This document shows positions 35,941 through 46,530 of a stretch of 64,000 bases of DNA, one piece after another. Both the position numbers and the translations under genes were made by a program. The number at the start of each line of letters is the position of its first letter. The first letter of the stretch is position 1. The notes beneath the pieces are model-generated. The model was given only the letters and a program-made list of their open reading frames with translations. It was not told the origin of the DNA and ran no database searches. Source of the DNA: Chrysaora quinquecirrha (taxonomy: Eukaryota > Cnidaria > Scyphozoa > Semaeostomeae > Pelagiidae); the NCBI GenBank assembly GCA_014526335.1, contig JACTAT010000060.1, positions 2,282,433 through 2,346,432 of the forward strand, in the 5' to 3' direction.

Positions 35941-37850
35941 GAATTGAGCCTAGACAAGAATTGAGCCTAGAAATCGACGAATCGATCTTCTGGACAGATA
36001 GCACTTGTGTGCTTTGCTATATCGAGAATACAGGAAAGCGATTCCAGACATTCGTCGCCAATCGTATCGCAAGCATCCACGACGCAACTTCACCATCTCA
36101 ATGGAGATACATCGACACGCAATCTAATCCTGCAGACGAATCATCTAGAGGAGCTTCAGTCACTTCACTTCAACGGTGGATACACGGTCCACATTTCCTC
36201 ACTCAACCAACTGAAAAATGGCCACAGCGACCAAGTGGCATGAATCAAATAGAAGAAGACGACCCTGAGGTCAAGAAATCATCTACGGTGTATGCGACTG
36301 AAGCTAAACCCTTCGATCCAATTGAAAATATCATCAAGCAATTTTCCTCCTGGAGTCGCCTAAAGAAAACCATCGCGTGGATCCTTCGTTTCAAGTCAAA
36401 TCTCTTCAATAGTATCAGAAATCGCAAAACTGATCAGCCGATCAAAACTCAATCAATCGATTCAGTGCCTTTGATCTCTGTAAATGAGATGAATTTCGCT
36501 GAAGCAGCAATCGTCAAGTATATTCAGAGTCTATCATTCAAAGAAGAACTTCTTCAGCTTCGACAGCAAATTGATCAACCAAGCAAAGGGGTATTAAAGA
36601 AATCTAGCAGAGTCTATAAGCTAGACCCAGTACTTATCAACGATCTTTTATGTGTTGGAGGTCGCCTTCAACATGCGCCAGTCGACAGCAGATTAAAGCA
36701 CCCTGCTATTCTACCAAAGAATCATCATGTGGTTGACTTAATCGTCAATTATTACCATCGTCTGTCAGGTCACTTCGGATTAGAATATACGTTATCTTTA
36801 ATTCGAGAAAACTACTGGATTATCAACGGAAGGCAACTCACCAAGAGAGTTCTAAAAGAATGTTTCAGTTGCAAAAGAAGACAAGCGTCAGTTGCCCAAC
36901 AGAAAATGGCAAGTTTGCCTGCGGACAGAGTTACTCCTTCCGAGCCACCCTTTACGTACGTAGGCGTCGATTGTTTTGGGCCTTTCATCATCAAACGCGG
37001 TAGGAGCACCGTTAAAAGGTACGGGGTCATCTTTACATGCCTAACTATTCGGGCTATCCATATTGAAGTCGCTAGTTCACTCGACACGTCATCATTCATC
37101 AACGCAATGAGAAGGTTTATCGCAAGAAGAGGAAAGCCCCGCGAAATGAGATCAGATAACGGCGGAAATTTCGTCAGAGGTGAAAAGGAGCTTCGAGAAG
37201 AGGTTAACGACTGGAATCAATGTCAAATTCACGAGTTCTTATTGCAACACAACATCGAGTGGAAGTTTAACCCTCCAGCGGGCTCACATCACGGAGGTGT
37301 GTGGGAAAGATGTATCAGAACTGTACGGAAAGTTATGAAAGCGTTAATCAAAGAGCAATTGCTAGACGACGAAGGTATCAATACTCTTATGTGCGAAGTA
37401 GAAAGCATAGTCAATTGCCGACCAATTACCAAGTTATCTGACGATCCTCGCGATCTCGAGCCGTTGACTCCTAACCATCTGCTATTGCTGCATGCAGGAC
37501 CAAACGCTCCACCTGGTTCTTTTCCGAGGCATGATAGCTACAGTCATCGACGATGGCGTCAAGTCCAGTACCTCGCCGACGTGTTTTGGCGCAGATGGAT
37601 ACGCGAATATTTACCTACGCTTCAAGAACGACAGAAATGGAACAAAGAGCACAGAAATTTCGCAGTCAACGACATTGTTTTGCTGCTCGACGAATCAACT
37701 CCACGCAGCTCATGGCCATTGGGACGTGTATTGGAGGTGCGTAAAATCGCAGTGACGGTCTGGTGCGCTCCGTCAAGATTAAAACAAGTAAAGCCGTTCT
37801 TGTGCGACCTATCGACAAAATCGTTCTTTTGGAAGCTGCTGAAGCATTGA
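35941..37850 (+). pseudogene. Bel/Pao pol, RNase H end and integrase
   Basis: A 17-bp tandem duplication at 35941-35974 shifts the frame; after it a long frame runs to TGA at 37848-37850. It contains the end of RNase H (FWTDSTCVLCYI), an integrase zinc-binding region (H-x4-H ... C-x2-C in YHRLSGHFG and CFSCKRRQ), and an integrase core. The acidic triad is in VGVDCFGPF, RSDNGGNF and GGVWERCIR, followed by a C-terminal DUF5641-like domain (RRWRQVQYLADVFW). The integrase joins element DNA to the host. This part of the ORF is intact over more than 600 codons. Confidence 0.88.
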
Positions 37851-37927
37851 GCAGACGAGATGTTTCAAACTGACCAGTGGTATGAAAGGTAAAGGCTATC
37901 CTGCAAGACGCCTTTAAGGGGCCGGTA

Positions 37928-38171
37928 TGTTACGTTTGAAACACTTAATCTTTTCTTTACTTTAGTTATTGTTTTAAGTTGCGACTTCCGCTCGGCAGGT
38001 ATTGACTGTTTGCCAAGTCACAAGACGAACACGTTTTATTTTTTTATTGCTTCTGAGGTTTTTGCTGTTCAGTTAGTTCTTTTGCTATCGTTCTTTTGCT
38101 GTCTAAAGTACTTCAAAAAACTAGCTTCTATCGTATTAAAGATATCGTCAATATCTACGGCATTTGGCCAG
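37928..38171 (+). repeat. Bel/Pao 3' LTR
   Basis: Matches the 5' LTR with a few substitutions and shorter T runs. It is followed by TCTGG, the second copy of the target duplication. Confidence 0.88.
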
Positions 38172-38389
38172 TCTGGTTATAAGCCTGAAGATAATTTGAA
38201 AAAGAAAACAGGATAAATCATTTGGAACTAAGTACTGATGCTTCAATGGGAAGAAATGTATGTGTTGGTATTAAATTTTCTTACCGTTTTGCCTTTTTGT
38301 GGTCTTAATTTGGCAACAAAATCAGAATTGGCTGTCTTGAAAAGCGTTGATATCTGCATAGCCTTTTCTGTGTTCAGTAACCTTGCGCC
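38172..38389 (-). pseudogene. Exon of the decayed minus-strand P-loop gene, plus exon start cut by Bel
   Basis: On the minus strand 38389-38285 is a clean exon: acceptor ttttccag, 35 codons (ARLLNTEKAMQI, FVAKLRPQKGK), donor ACG|GTAAGA, phase 0 at both ends. About 90 bp further a second acceptor (aattatcttcag) near 38191 opens the exon that the Bel element splits. Its frame continues at 31206 as RFIYVPFEGM. The product is not identified. Confidence 0.45.
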
Positions 38390-38878
38390 CTGGAAAATAA
38401 AGTACTCATCATTTATTTGAGGACTCAAAAGTGTGTTTGGTTAATCATCATCATTCATAGCTTTTTTTGTAGCAACAAGCATTCTATGAAATGGATCCTC
38501 AGACAGCAATTTCTTAAGGCCAAAAGCAGACACTTCTGAGATTTAAGGTAACAAAAGCTGAATTTGATGGCAAAAGGGAACATGTGTGTACAGTTAATAT
38601 AAACATTCCGGTGGGACTATGGCTCAATTTGATATGAACCCCCACCAATTTGACAATGCGAAAGCACAACGTAACATAAAATGTAAGGAACAAGTGTTTC
38701 CTTTCCAATGTGCACCCTCTCGAAGGAAAACCTCCTTTTTGGGTACTTTCTTGGCTGCAGTTATTTTCAAATGATTTTCAGGTTGATGGGATATTGTCAG
38801 TTGTTATTCAAAGATTGGAGTGCATTTGAAAAGGAACGTCCCTCATGCGCATGGAAACAGAATGTGGAAGGAAAAATT

Positions 38879-39148
38879 TCACACAATAGAAATACCTCTA
38901 ATGCTGGAATCATCAGACATGCCAACTATAGAAATCAACAGCTCCACTACTTTTGATTTGCTAGAAACAGGAGAACCTGTTACCAAAATACTTGGAACGT
39001 TTTCATCTGCAACTCTAGATAGTGTGTCATAATGGAAAGCCACCACAAGACCTCCATGTCCCAGAAGAAATCCACCATAGCTTTCTTTGAAATTGTTCTC
39101 TTGAAAGTGCAGAACATTTTGAAGTTTTTCCTTGAAGCCTTCTCCCAC
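38879..39148 (-). CDS. P-loop NTPase-like exon, minus strand
   Basis: An open minus-strand frame encodes FLLGHGGLVVAFHYDTLSR, then VPSILVTGSPVSSKSKVVEL. The order resembles the approach to a Walker A loop, but the motif reads GSPVSSKS instead of the usual G-x4-GK[ST], so it is either divergent or mutated. It lies upstream, on the same strand, of the exon at 38389-38285 and could belong to the same gene. I do not recognise the exact family. Large helicase-like or NTPase ORFs of this general kind are carried by some eukaryotic mobile elements, but that is only a lead. Confidence 0.4.
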   Translation of the reverse strand: MGEGFKEKLQNVLHFQENNFKESYGGFLLGHGGLVVAFHYDTLSRVADENVPSILVTGSPVSSKSKVVELLISIVGMSDDSSIRGISIV

Positions 39149-39201
39149 AGCTGCAGAAGAAATGTACTGTAGGAAGTGAAAAGCTTATACAAAGGAGTCA
39201 T

Positions 39202-42200
39202 GAAGATCAGTTAACATGCCATGGCAAAGCAAGGACAAGTGTCTTCAATTACTGGAGGGCTTCTTAATGTTGTGGATACAATTATGAATAATTGCAATGA
39301 GGGAAAAAGTATAGCAATGGAAGGGTGGTAATGGAAGGTGGTACCAGTACAACTGAAAATGACAAAGTCTTTGAGTTGTACTTGATTGGTGCATTTGGAG
39401 CTGCATCTGGGTATAAATTCCGCCTTAGTCTATTGTTTCTGTGTGTTTCTGACGTTCATACTCTGAGGGGTGTCAGAAGAAAAAGCTTTTAGTATGCCTG
39501 AAAATAATTCCGCTGTTCATCGCAATTTTGAAAATGAGAAAATAGAATAGCATTCATACTAGATGGTGTCGGACATCATCTAAGTGATATTCTTTATATT
39601 TTAGAAATTATATGTTTTGAAAGTGGTTTCACTATTATTTGTGATTATAAATGATTAACCTGCCAAACAAGTTTTTTGGGAAGGTATTTGAACAAATTTC
39701 CTTGTTTGTAACGAATATCATGAACAGCACCTTTTGAAATATTTCAAATTTGGTGTTTACTAGTACATTATCTTTGTACCGTTGCAAAAAATTTTTGTAG
39801 GAAATGAAGGTATACAGGTATTTTATAATGAACTGTTGGTACGCATTGAGGCAGGTGTTCTTTAATTTTTTGACAATGAGGCTTAAGGTTCTTTATACTG
39901 TTCCTTGTTGTGAAATAGACTCATTTTTATACAGAAGAATACAAAAAAACCCTTACTTGATTAAACTATGTACGCTTTTTCTTGAAATTGATTCTTACGT
40001 AGTTCATGTAATGTTTCCGCAATTGGTGTAAGTTTAATCTCTCGGAGAAGTTTCATGAACTTTTTGAAATGTTGACTTTGTAAATGATAATTTTTATGAG
40101 AGATCTCTTGCAGTTGTCTAAGACTTTTTGGTTGAAAGGAATCCGACATTGAGAAAGCCTTCTTACTCAGGCAAAGGAAGCAGCAAAACCCTCCAGGACC
40201 AAACCCAACCGCAAGGCAATGTCTCTATCTATTTTCTGCTTCTCCAGCTTCTTCAACGTTTAAAGAAAACCTGGTATGTTCAAATTTCAATCTTTGTCTT
40301 GTACTGGGACAATGATGTTGATGTGTCCCATTGAATGTTTTTGGTATTGTTGGCAAATGTCACTTGTCACATGATCAATTTCATTAATGTCGTCAATTAA
40401 CCTAATTAGCAACTTTTTTTTTTAATTTTTGGATTGAGTCATGCATAACCCTTTGTAAACTATGCTTTTGAAGATTTTTACTGAAAGCAAAGCTTGATAT
40501 ACGTTTTCCATGCTGAGTAAGCAAAAAATTTTGTCCTCATCATAAAGGCTTATAAAAGTTGATAAGAAACAGCAATTAGCTGATAATTAACTTGAGTGAT
40601 AGAAAAAATTCATTTTCTATAGAGATTTTAATATTAACAGTGCCTTTTACCTATTTTAGTCAAATTTAGCTTGATAATCTGCAACTTAGATGAAATAGTT
40701 ATAATTTCACACTCTACACTGTCAATAGGCAACTTGTCATGTGACTAATTAGCAAACAATAGTATTAATTAGTTACAATTGGGTACTTGCACATGTCTAC
40801 CAAGTTTCATCTCAATCAGACAAATAGCAGTTGAGATAACTAGAAGGGGGAGATAACCCCCCCCATACCTAGTGAGGCAAAAATAGCCCATACCGAATAG
40901 GGTTAAAATTCTAAAATTTTTTGTACTGAAAGAGCTCCATGAATATCCGTATTGGCTACACTGAGGTGAAATTTTCAGTGCTGTAGTTTCTTAAATTTTT
41001 GCCTGTTAAGAGTCTGGGTTTCTTATAAAGAGTTTCTTATAAAAAAGTATGTGTATTTGGATTGACAGGCAAACAGAAAGAAATACTTGACACTTGTTAT
41101 GTTTGACAAGTCTACAGAACGCGAATGTAAAACTGCCAAACAATACATATTTGACTTGTTGATTTTTGATGAAACAAGTAAATTAGACCTCTGCTCAATC
41201 TTAAATGTGACTATGTTCTCATCAAATGAAGTAGGACTTAATTTAAGAAGTTGAGTATTTATATGTCAGAGCTCTTTCAAGCTATCGTGAAATATGTCCA
41301 CCCAACAAGATATTGACAAAAAGAGGAGTCCAAAAGTTTGTGAGTTCCTTCTGCCAAAGAACAGAGGCTGATAAGTCTTGATAAAAAGCACAGCTCTCAT
41401 GTAGCAAGAACTTTTATCAGAAACAAAGGTCGTGTGAAATAGCAATGAGTGGAAAATTGGCAATGGGAAAACTTTGGGTTATTAAAGTGGTCAAGCAAGA
41501 TGGTGAAAAGAGTTGTGTTTTCCAGTGAAAGTGAAATGTTGAAGACTGATGACAATAATACGAAAATAGATCATAGAAGATATCATACAAAATAGAAGAT
41601 ATCTTCAGATCATTTCCCAAAGCGACACAGCTATTAAATTTGTAATGTGATGTGGTCAACAAAAATGATGTCATAACCAAACTTTATCAAACACCTATTT
41701 GAAAAGCAAGTAACTAGTATTTAACAAGGATGAATGAGCATGACTTAAGATGTACAAAAATGACATAACTGGTTTTGGAGAACGAGGCAGCCTCAAATTG
41801 AATTTTTCAATAAACCTATTCATGCTTAAAAACACTCGTCAAATGCTTGTTACTGTTATCTTTTGATTTTGTATTTCTGAGGAAAACGCTAACTTTCCAT
41901 GAAAAACGATCATAAAAAAGCATAAAAAAACTCTTCATCCCACATCTTGTTACGAGAAGGAATGAAACAAGCAAGAAAGTCTCTTGTCAGGTCAAGAAAT
42001 TAATCCATGATGACATTTGGCAGAAATAAGGGCAGCTTGGGAGCTGCCCATATTTAATTAGAGGCCTGTTCCATCCTTATTTGAATTTATGGATAGCAGA
42101 AAATGCAAAAAAGTCCTTGCACACTAGGAAAAAAGGTGTTAATTTGTTAATCCTTACTAAAATTTGGAAAAGTAGTTTAGTGTGCAAAGGGCCTTAATCA

Positions 42201-42481
42201 AAGGGACATTTGTAATTTATAACTTAATTATTTATTGAGAACGCAATCACAATAACAACAAATGATATATTATATAATCAGTTTTACAATAGCATTGTTC
42301 ACAAGTTATTTGTTTATTAATCTTTGCTGCTTGACCTTATGTTTTTTTTATTTCCTCTGAACACGAGATATTCTTTCCGCATCATCTTCACTGTAATCTT
42401 CATTCAATACCAATCTTCAATCGGTTCCTTCCCACTTTTGTAACAATAACTGCCATTTTGGAAAAGTGGTTGTGGATTAAT
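39202..42481. other. AT-rich stretch with scattered minus-strand coding traces
   Basis: On the minus strand 40260-39970 has coding-like pieces (KLEKQKIDRDIALRLGLVLE and HFKKFMKLLREIKLTPIAE) that may be further exons of the P-loop gene. At 42115-42190 a short inverted repeat (ccttgcacacta / tagtgtgcaaagg) bounds about 76 bp and may be a tiny MITE. Nothing else was recognised. Confidence 0.35.
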
Positions 42482-43740
42482 CTATGTTGAACTGTTCTCG
42501 TCTTGTATCTTCAAAAAGAAGCCAAGCATCTTATATTGAATTGGTTCCAGTCCATTCAAGTCACGAGCCACTTCAAAATCTTTCCAAGGCTTCGTCAGTT
42601 GGTTTGGGTTGTATCCAATTCTTGTCAGAGATTGTAACAAAAAGGCAACCATGTGATATTCAAACAAGTTGATATTGCCTAGTGCAATGAATATTCAGCT
42701 CTCATCTCTGTCAATTCATCAGGGTTTTCATCTTCATAATCCTGGATACTGTAGTTGGGAGTTTCCATCAGAACAATGTCATGGATCGGATCTTCTTGGG
42801 CTTCTTAATTTGCTTTCCTTCAACTTTGCAAAAATTCCTACTCTTTTCTATCTTGCGGGTTTATTAGACAGCTTTAATGATCTTCAGTGAAGTTGTTGTT
42901 CTTTGACTGAATAGTTGTCCTTTGTCTGAATGTGAGTTGCTGACACCTGCTATGGTTCATTCTTATCAAATATTACCACTTTTGAGCCTGTAAGATACAT
43001 AGTTTAAGATATGCATGAAGTTTTCCTCCGGCAATTTTTTGCATTTGTATTCTTTTCTGAGAGAGACCTGGTTGTAAACACTGCCAGTCTTGCATGTACG
43101 AGGGCACCATCCACGTCAAAAACAGATGGAATCTGGTTGTAAGTGATGTAGGCACCAGAATTGTATATGAAGTTTGGTAACTCTTTGTGCTTCAGAAGGA
43201 TAACCACGAAACGACTTTGCAGGACTCTTTTTGCATCATCTCTACTCATCACAATTTGCGGCCTCACGTCAACAAACAAACATTAGGTTTCTTAGGAAAG
43301 CATGCTTGGAGAAATGTGTCTGTCCTTTGTCACTGTGGTGAGCCTGTCGTTTGAAATTATACCCTCATATGGTGTGAACCAACCTTTTTTTCTCGAGTCT
43401 GCATAACCAACACACCAGAACGTTATTGTGCTCTGTCCTTTCATGCCAACGTTTTTCAGGAAATCCCTGTATGTTCTTTAATCAGGCATGCTGTTGTTCA
43501 AAAGATTACCAATAGACGTGGCAATGGTACAACATCTTTCAAAGTATAGCTGTCATAAACTTGTTGGCTGACTTTTCCAATGTCATCTCTCTACAGTGCA
43601 TTATCAGGGAAACCTTTTGCTTTGAAGCTGAAACTGTTGTCAAATGATTTGACCTCAATCAGGTCATAGTCAATGCTGAGCTCTCTCTTAGAATGTTGCT
43701 TCCTTTCTATGACATTATCTTGCTGACAACTTGCAGGCAC
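42482..43740 (-). pseudogene. Decayed coding region, helicase-like traces
   Basis: Several minus-strand frames follow each other with clear coding character. They are IDYDLIEVKSFD (about 43680), GMKGQSTITFWCVGYADSRK (about 43430), FVVILLKHKELPNFIYNSG and YNQIPSVFDVDGALVHARLA (43210-43080), IHDIVLMETPNYS (about 42780) and GYNPNQLTKPWKDFEVARD (about 42590). They are separated by stops (for example TAG at 42681-42679) and frame changes. The NQIPSVFD...DGALVHARLAVF stretch faintly recalls the end of a D5-type helicase domain; that is weak. It lies upstream on the same strand of the P-loop exon and could be one long dead gene with it. Confidence 0.4.
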
Positions 43741-44288
43741 AGATTCAAGACATTGGCAATCTGACTATTGTTAGAATAGAAAATATGATTGAAATGGGAG
43801 GGTGTACAACTCCTTCACTCCTGGCTAATGACTCATAGAATTACAATCAAAGTTCAACTAAGAGGTAAGTATCCTTTAATTTCTAATTCTATTTCGTCAT
43901 TAGCCTACATTGTTACATAGTTCCACGCAATTTCAAAGCTGAGACATGGCAATGCATCGTGGAAATGTTTATGAAAGAAAAATTTTCATCAACAAAGACA
44001 AAGGATTTTCTATGCTTAACATACATATGTGAAGTGATCCAACAACAATTTGAAGAAGAGAATTTTTTTACATATGTTATATATATACAATATATAACAT
44101 CAGTAGATATTTCGGTGCAAGTATCCCTATGTGTGGTGGTAACAGCTAACTTAGCCCCCCCCCCCTTCTTATTTCTTCGCACCAAAGTCAAAGAATAAAA
44201 CAATAAAGCATTTTCAAAAACATGAAAAAAATCAATGAATCGAAAAAGAAACAGTGCCACTTCAAAACCAAACATTGATACTACTATG
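43741..44288. other. Non-coding stretch
   Basis: Includes tatatatacaatatataacat and an 11-C run near 44155-44165. No gene recognised. Confidence 0.45.
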
Positions 44289-44600
44289 TCATACACTACT
44301 ATTAGCAGTGTCTAAAATAGTGTTACCAAAGTTAAAAATTTCTTCTGATTTAATGTTATAAAATTTTTGAAAAATCTCTTCTTTTTTCCATCCAACGGCA
44401 TCAATGATATTTGCAATAGAGAAATTCCTTTGAGCCAAATGTGACGACCATGCTGCCCTTGTGCTATGAGCAGTAAATTTGCTCGTATCAATCCCTGCAG
44501 ACAGCAAAACAGACTTGACTCATCGAGCTAAGGAGAACACAGCTTTATGAAGCTTACGAGTAGCTTTGTGTTCAGTAGTAGGTGTGTTTTGTGTTCAGTA
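44289..44600 (-). pseudogene. Tyrosine recombinase C-terminal fragment
   Basis: The minus strand encodes GIDTSKFTAHSTRAAWSSHL, then IIDAVGWKKEEIFQKFYNI. The H-x-x-R motif (HSTR), the conserved Trp and the nucleophile-region Tyr (FYN) mark a phage-integrase-type tyrosine recombinase. DIRS-type retroelements and Cryptons carry such enzymes, which cut and rejoin DNA through a 3' phosphotyrosine. A TGA in the upstream part (LAR-stop-VKSVLLS), likely a lost Trp, and another stop further up show it is dead. Only about 100 codons remain, so DIRS and Crypton cannot be told apart. Confidence 0.65.
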
Positions 44601-44879
44601 TTGAGTTACTAGACAAAGTTTTTCCTTGTCTGAATATTGTCTAAATTAAAGTTGCTTAATATGGTAATCTGCACGTGATTGCTTCAGTTCTTCTCGAATA
44701 TGAAATACATATTTATGTTTGAGGCGTTCCATATGTACCAATACTCAATTTGGCAGTGCCACAGAGTGGACATGTTTTTCGCTGTCCGAAAGATCAAAGC
44801 AGTTTATGCGTGTGCTTTCTGCCTCAAGGTATTATTATGTCTTAATTTTTTTTACTTTCACTTCAGTTTTTAAGTTTTT

Positions 44880-44905
44880 GTTTATCCGCCATTAAGCGGA
44901 TAAAC
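44880..44905. repeat. Perfect 10-bp stem hairpin
   Basis: GTTTATCCGC, a 6-base loop, then GCGGATAAAC. It is followed by two direct copies of tcgtcaaccaaaatcaga at 44911 and about 44946. No T run follows, so it is not a terminator-like structure. Confidence 0.85.
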
Positions 44906-45240
44906 AAATCTCGTCAACCAAAATCAGATGATTTTCGGAAAATATCGTCAACCAAAATCAGACGATTTGTCAATCTTGTGACTACACCAAACAGTGCTCT
45001 GTCTGCTGCAAAGTGATTTTTGGTGCCTCATTCAAGAGAGCGTTCCTTGTCATGTTTGTTCTAGTTTTGTTCACAAAAGGTGTTCCTGCCTACACAAATG
45101 GGAGACTGCAAACATTAGCACTATCATAAAAACATGGTCATGTTCCAAGTGTCACCAAGCTATTTTCCCTTTATGCATTTTGACGCTAATCAGCTTAGAG
45201 AAGTAACATTTAATTCGAATTTCTACAAAGTACTATTCGG

Positions 45241-45541
45241 AACATCAGTATGGTTTCCAGAAAAACAAATCAACAACACTAGCAGTTCTGGATCTATGTA
45301 GCAAGATTGTCCAAGCAATTTAAAACAAACATTTCTCTTGCTGTATATTCCTAGACTTTGCAAAAGCATTTGATACAGTTGACCATAACATATTGATAAA
45401 TAAACTGGATCACTATGGTATTAGAGGAACAGCATTGAACTGGTTTAGATTTTACATAAAGAATAGAACTCAGTGTGTATATGTTGGTGGTGAATTTTCG
45501 GAAATACGTACTAATATTTGTGGAGTACCCCAGGAAGGTTA
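45241..45541 (+). pseudogene. LINE reverse transcriptase fragment
   Basis: Translation gives QYGFQKNKSTT, then in another frame FLDFAKAFDTVDHNILINKL, then HYGIRGTALNWF and CGVPQ. This is the RT finger/palm region of a jockey/CR1-type LINE, including the first catalytic Asp region (DFAKAFDTVDH). It is frameshifted near 45330 and cut off sharply at about 45541, where a repeat begins. The remainder of the RT (the YADD region) is missing. Confidence 0.8.
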
Positions 45542-45645
45542 ATGTATTCTCAAGAAACTGGCCGGTCAGCGTACCAGCCTCTGTTGCATGAGCAAGGAAC
45601 CCAATTTACGGTCGGTGATTCCGATTTGCAAAGCAAATTTCGGCC
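45540..45645 (+). repeat. 105-bp direct repeat, copy 1
   Basis: Starts taatgtattctcaagaaact and ends ...gcaaagcaaatttcggcc. It recurs at 46148-46252 with near identity and cuts off the LINE fragment. Confidence 0.9.
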
Positions 45646-45746
45646 GGCACACCTGGCAATGACGACCGGAGTGGTCGACTGCGAAATAAAATAATCAAAA
45701 ACTCATAGAATCAAAAAACAATAACTAGAGGGATAGGGAGGGAGGG

Positions 45747-46147
45747 AGAAATTTTGTGAATCAAGACCAGTTATCTTATCGGTGGTTGAATTCGAATGAA
45801 CCTCACTCCGAGAAAACACTGCTAAATACGTAGAAGGATTTCCTGGAGATCAGCCAGATTCCATAGGGACTTCTAGACAGACAGGCTTTTGTACAGGAAA
45901 CCTCACAGATACTTACGGCGAGTGGCACGTTAACGGTTATAAATATAGCCTTAATCATCCCCTGACCTCCTTTGACCTGGAAGGCATCCAGCATCATACT
46001 TATACCGACAACAACGGGATTAGAGAAGAAAAAGACATTGCAAGGCCCTCTGTTCATTCAAACTTAAGTTGAGCCTACTTTCTTAGCATAATTATAACAG
46101 TTTCTTTCGCCATTAACGGTGCTTAAATTAGAAATTTAACCATCATT
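45747..46147. repeat. 400-bp direct repeat, copy 1
   Basis: Near-identical to 50705-51104; I see about one indel and one or two substitutions. The plus strand encodes an open stretch (NLTDTYGEWHVNGYKYS then SFDLEGIQHHTY) ending in TGA. The minus strand is also open (NPVVVGISMMLDAFQV). Which strand is coding, if either, is unclear. Confidence 0.9.
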
Positions 46148-46252
46148 TAATGTATTCTCAAGAAACTGGCCGGTCAGCGTACCAGCCTCTGTTGCATGAG
46201 CAAGGAACCCAATTTACGGTCGGTGATTCCGATTTGCAAAGCAAATTTCGGC
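46148..46252 (+). repeat. 105-bp direct repeat, copy 2
   Basis: Second copy of the 45540-45645 repeat, directly abutting the end of the 400-bp repeat. The sequence after it differs from that after copy 1 apart from a shared cctggcaat. Confidence 0.9.
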
Positions 46253-46530
46253 CACAGAACACGCAGTGTGACCCCAACGAATCACCACCGTATACATAAC
46301 AATAGGACCCCTGGCAATTTCTCCCAGCCCTAAAAAACCTAAAAAATGGCAGATCAGGAACATAATGCAAAATTCATAAATGCAAACTCATATAACCAAT
46401 ATATCAAGGGACCACAGCTGACTTCACCGGGGAGCCAGCGGCCACCCTGTAAAGAAACCAAAAGCCAAAGTGGCAGTGGGTAAAAGACCACGCCTGCCAG
46501 AAAGACGGCATTAACTCGGTGATAACCATT

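Larger units (their letters stand above)
31207..38171 (+). mobile_element. Bel/Pao LTR retrotransposon, full length but dead
   Basis: Two LTRs (31207-31455 and 37928-38171) bracket gag and pol in the Bel/Pao order: gag with zinc knuckles, aspartic protease, reverse transcriptase, RNase H, integrase. A 5-bp duplication TCTGG flanks it (31202-31206 and 38172-38176). A purine-rich ggggccgg stretch precedes the 3' LTR. Two stops in gag and four frameshifts in pol inactivate it. The LTRs differ at a modest number of positions and T-run lengths, so the insertion is not very recent. Confidence 0.92.
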
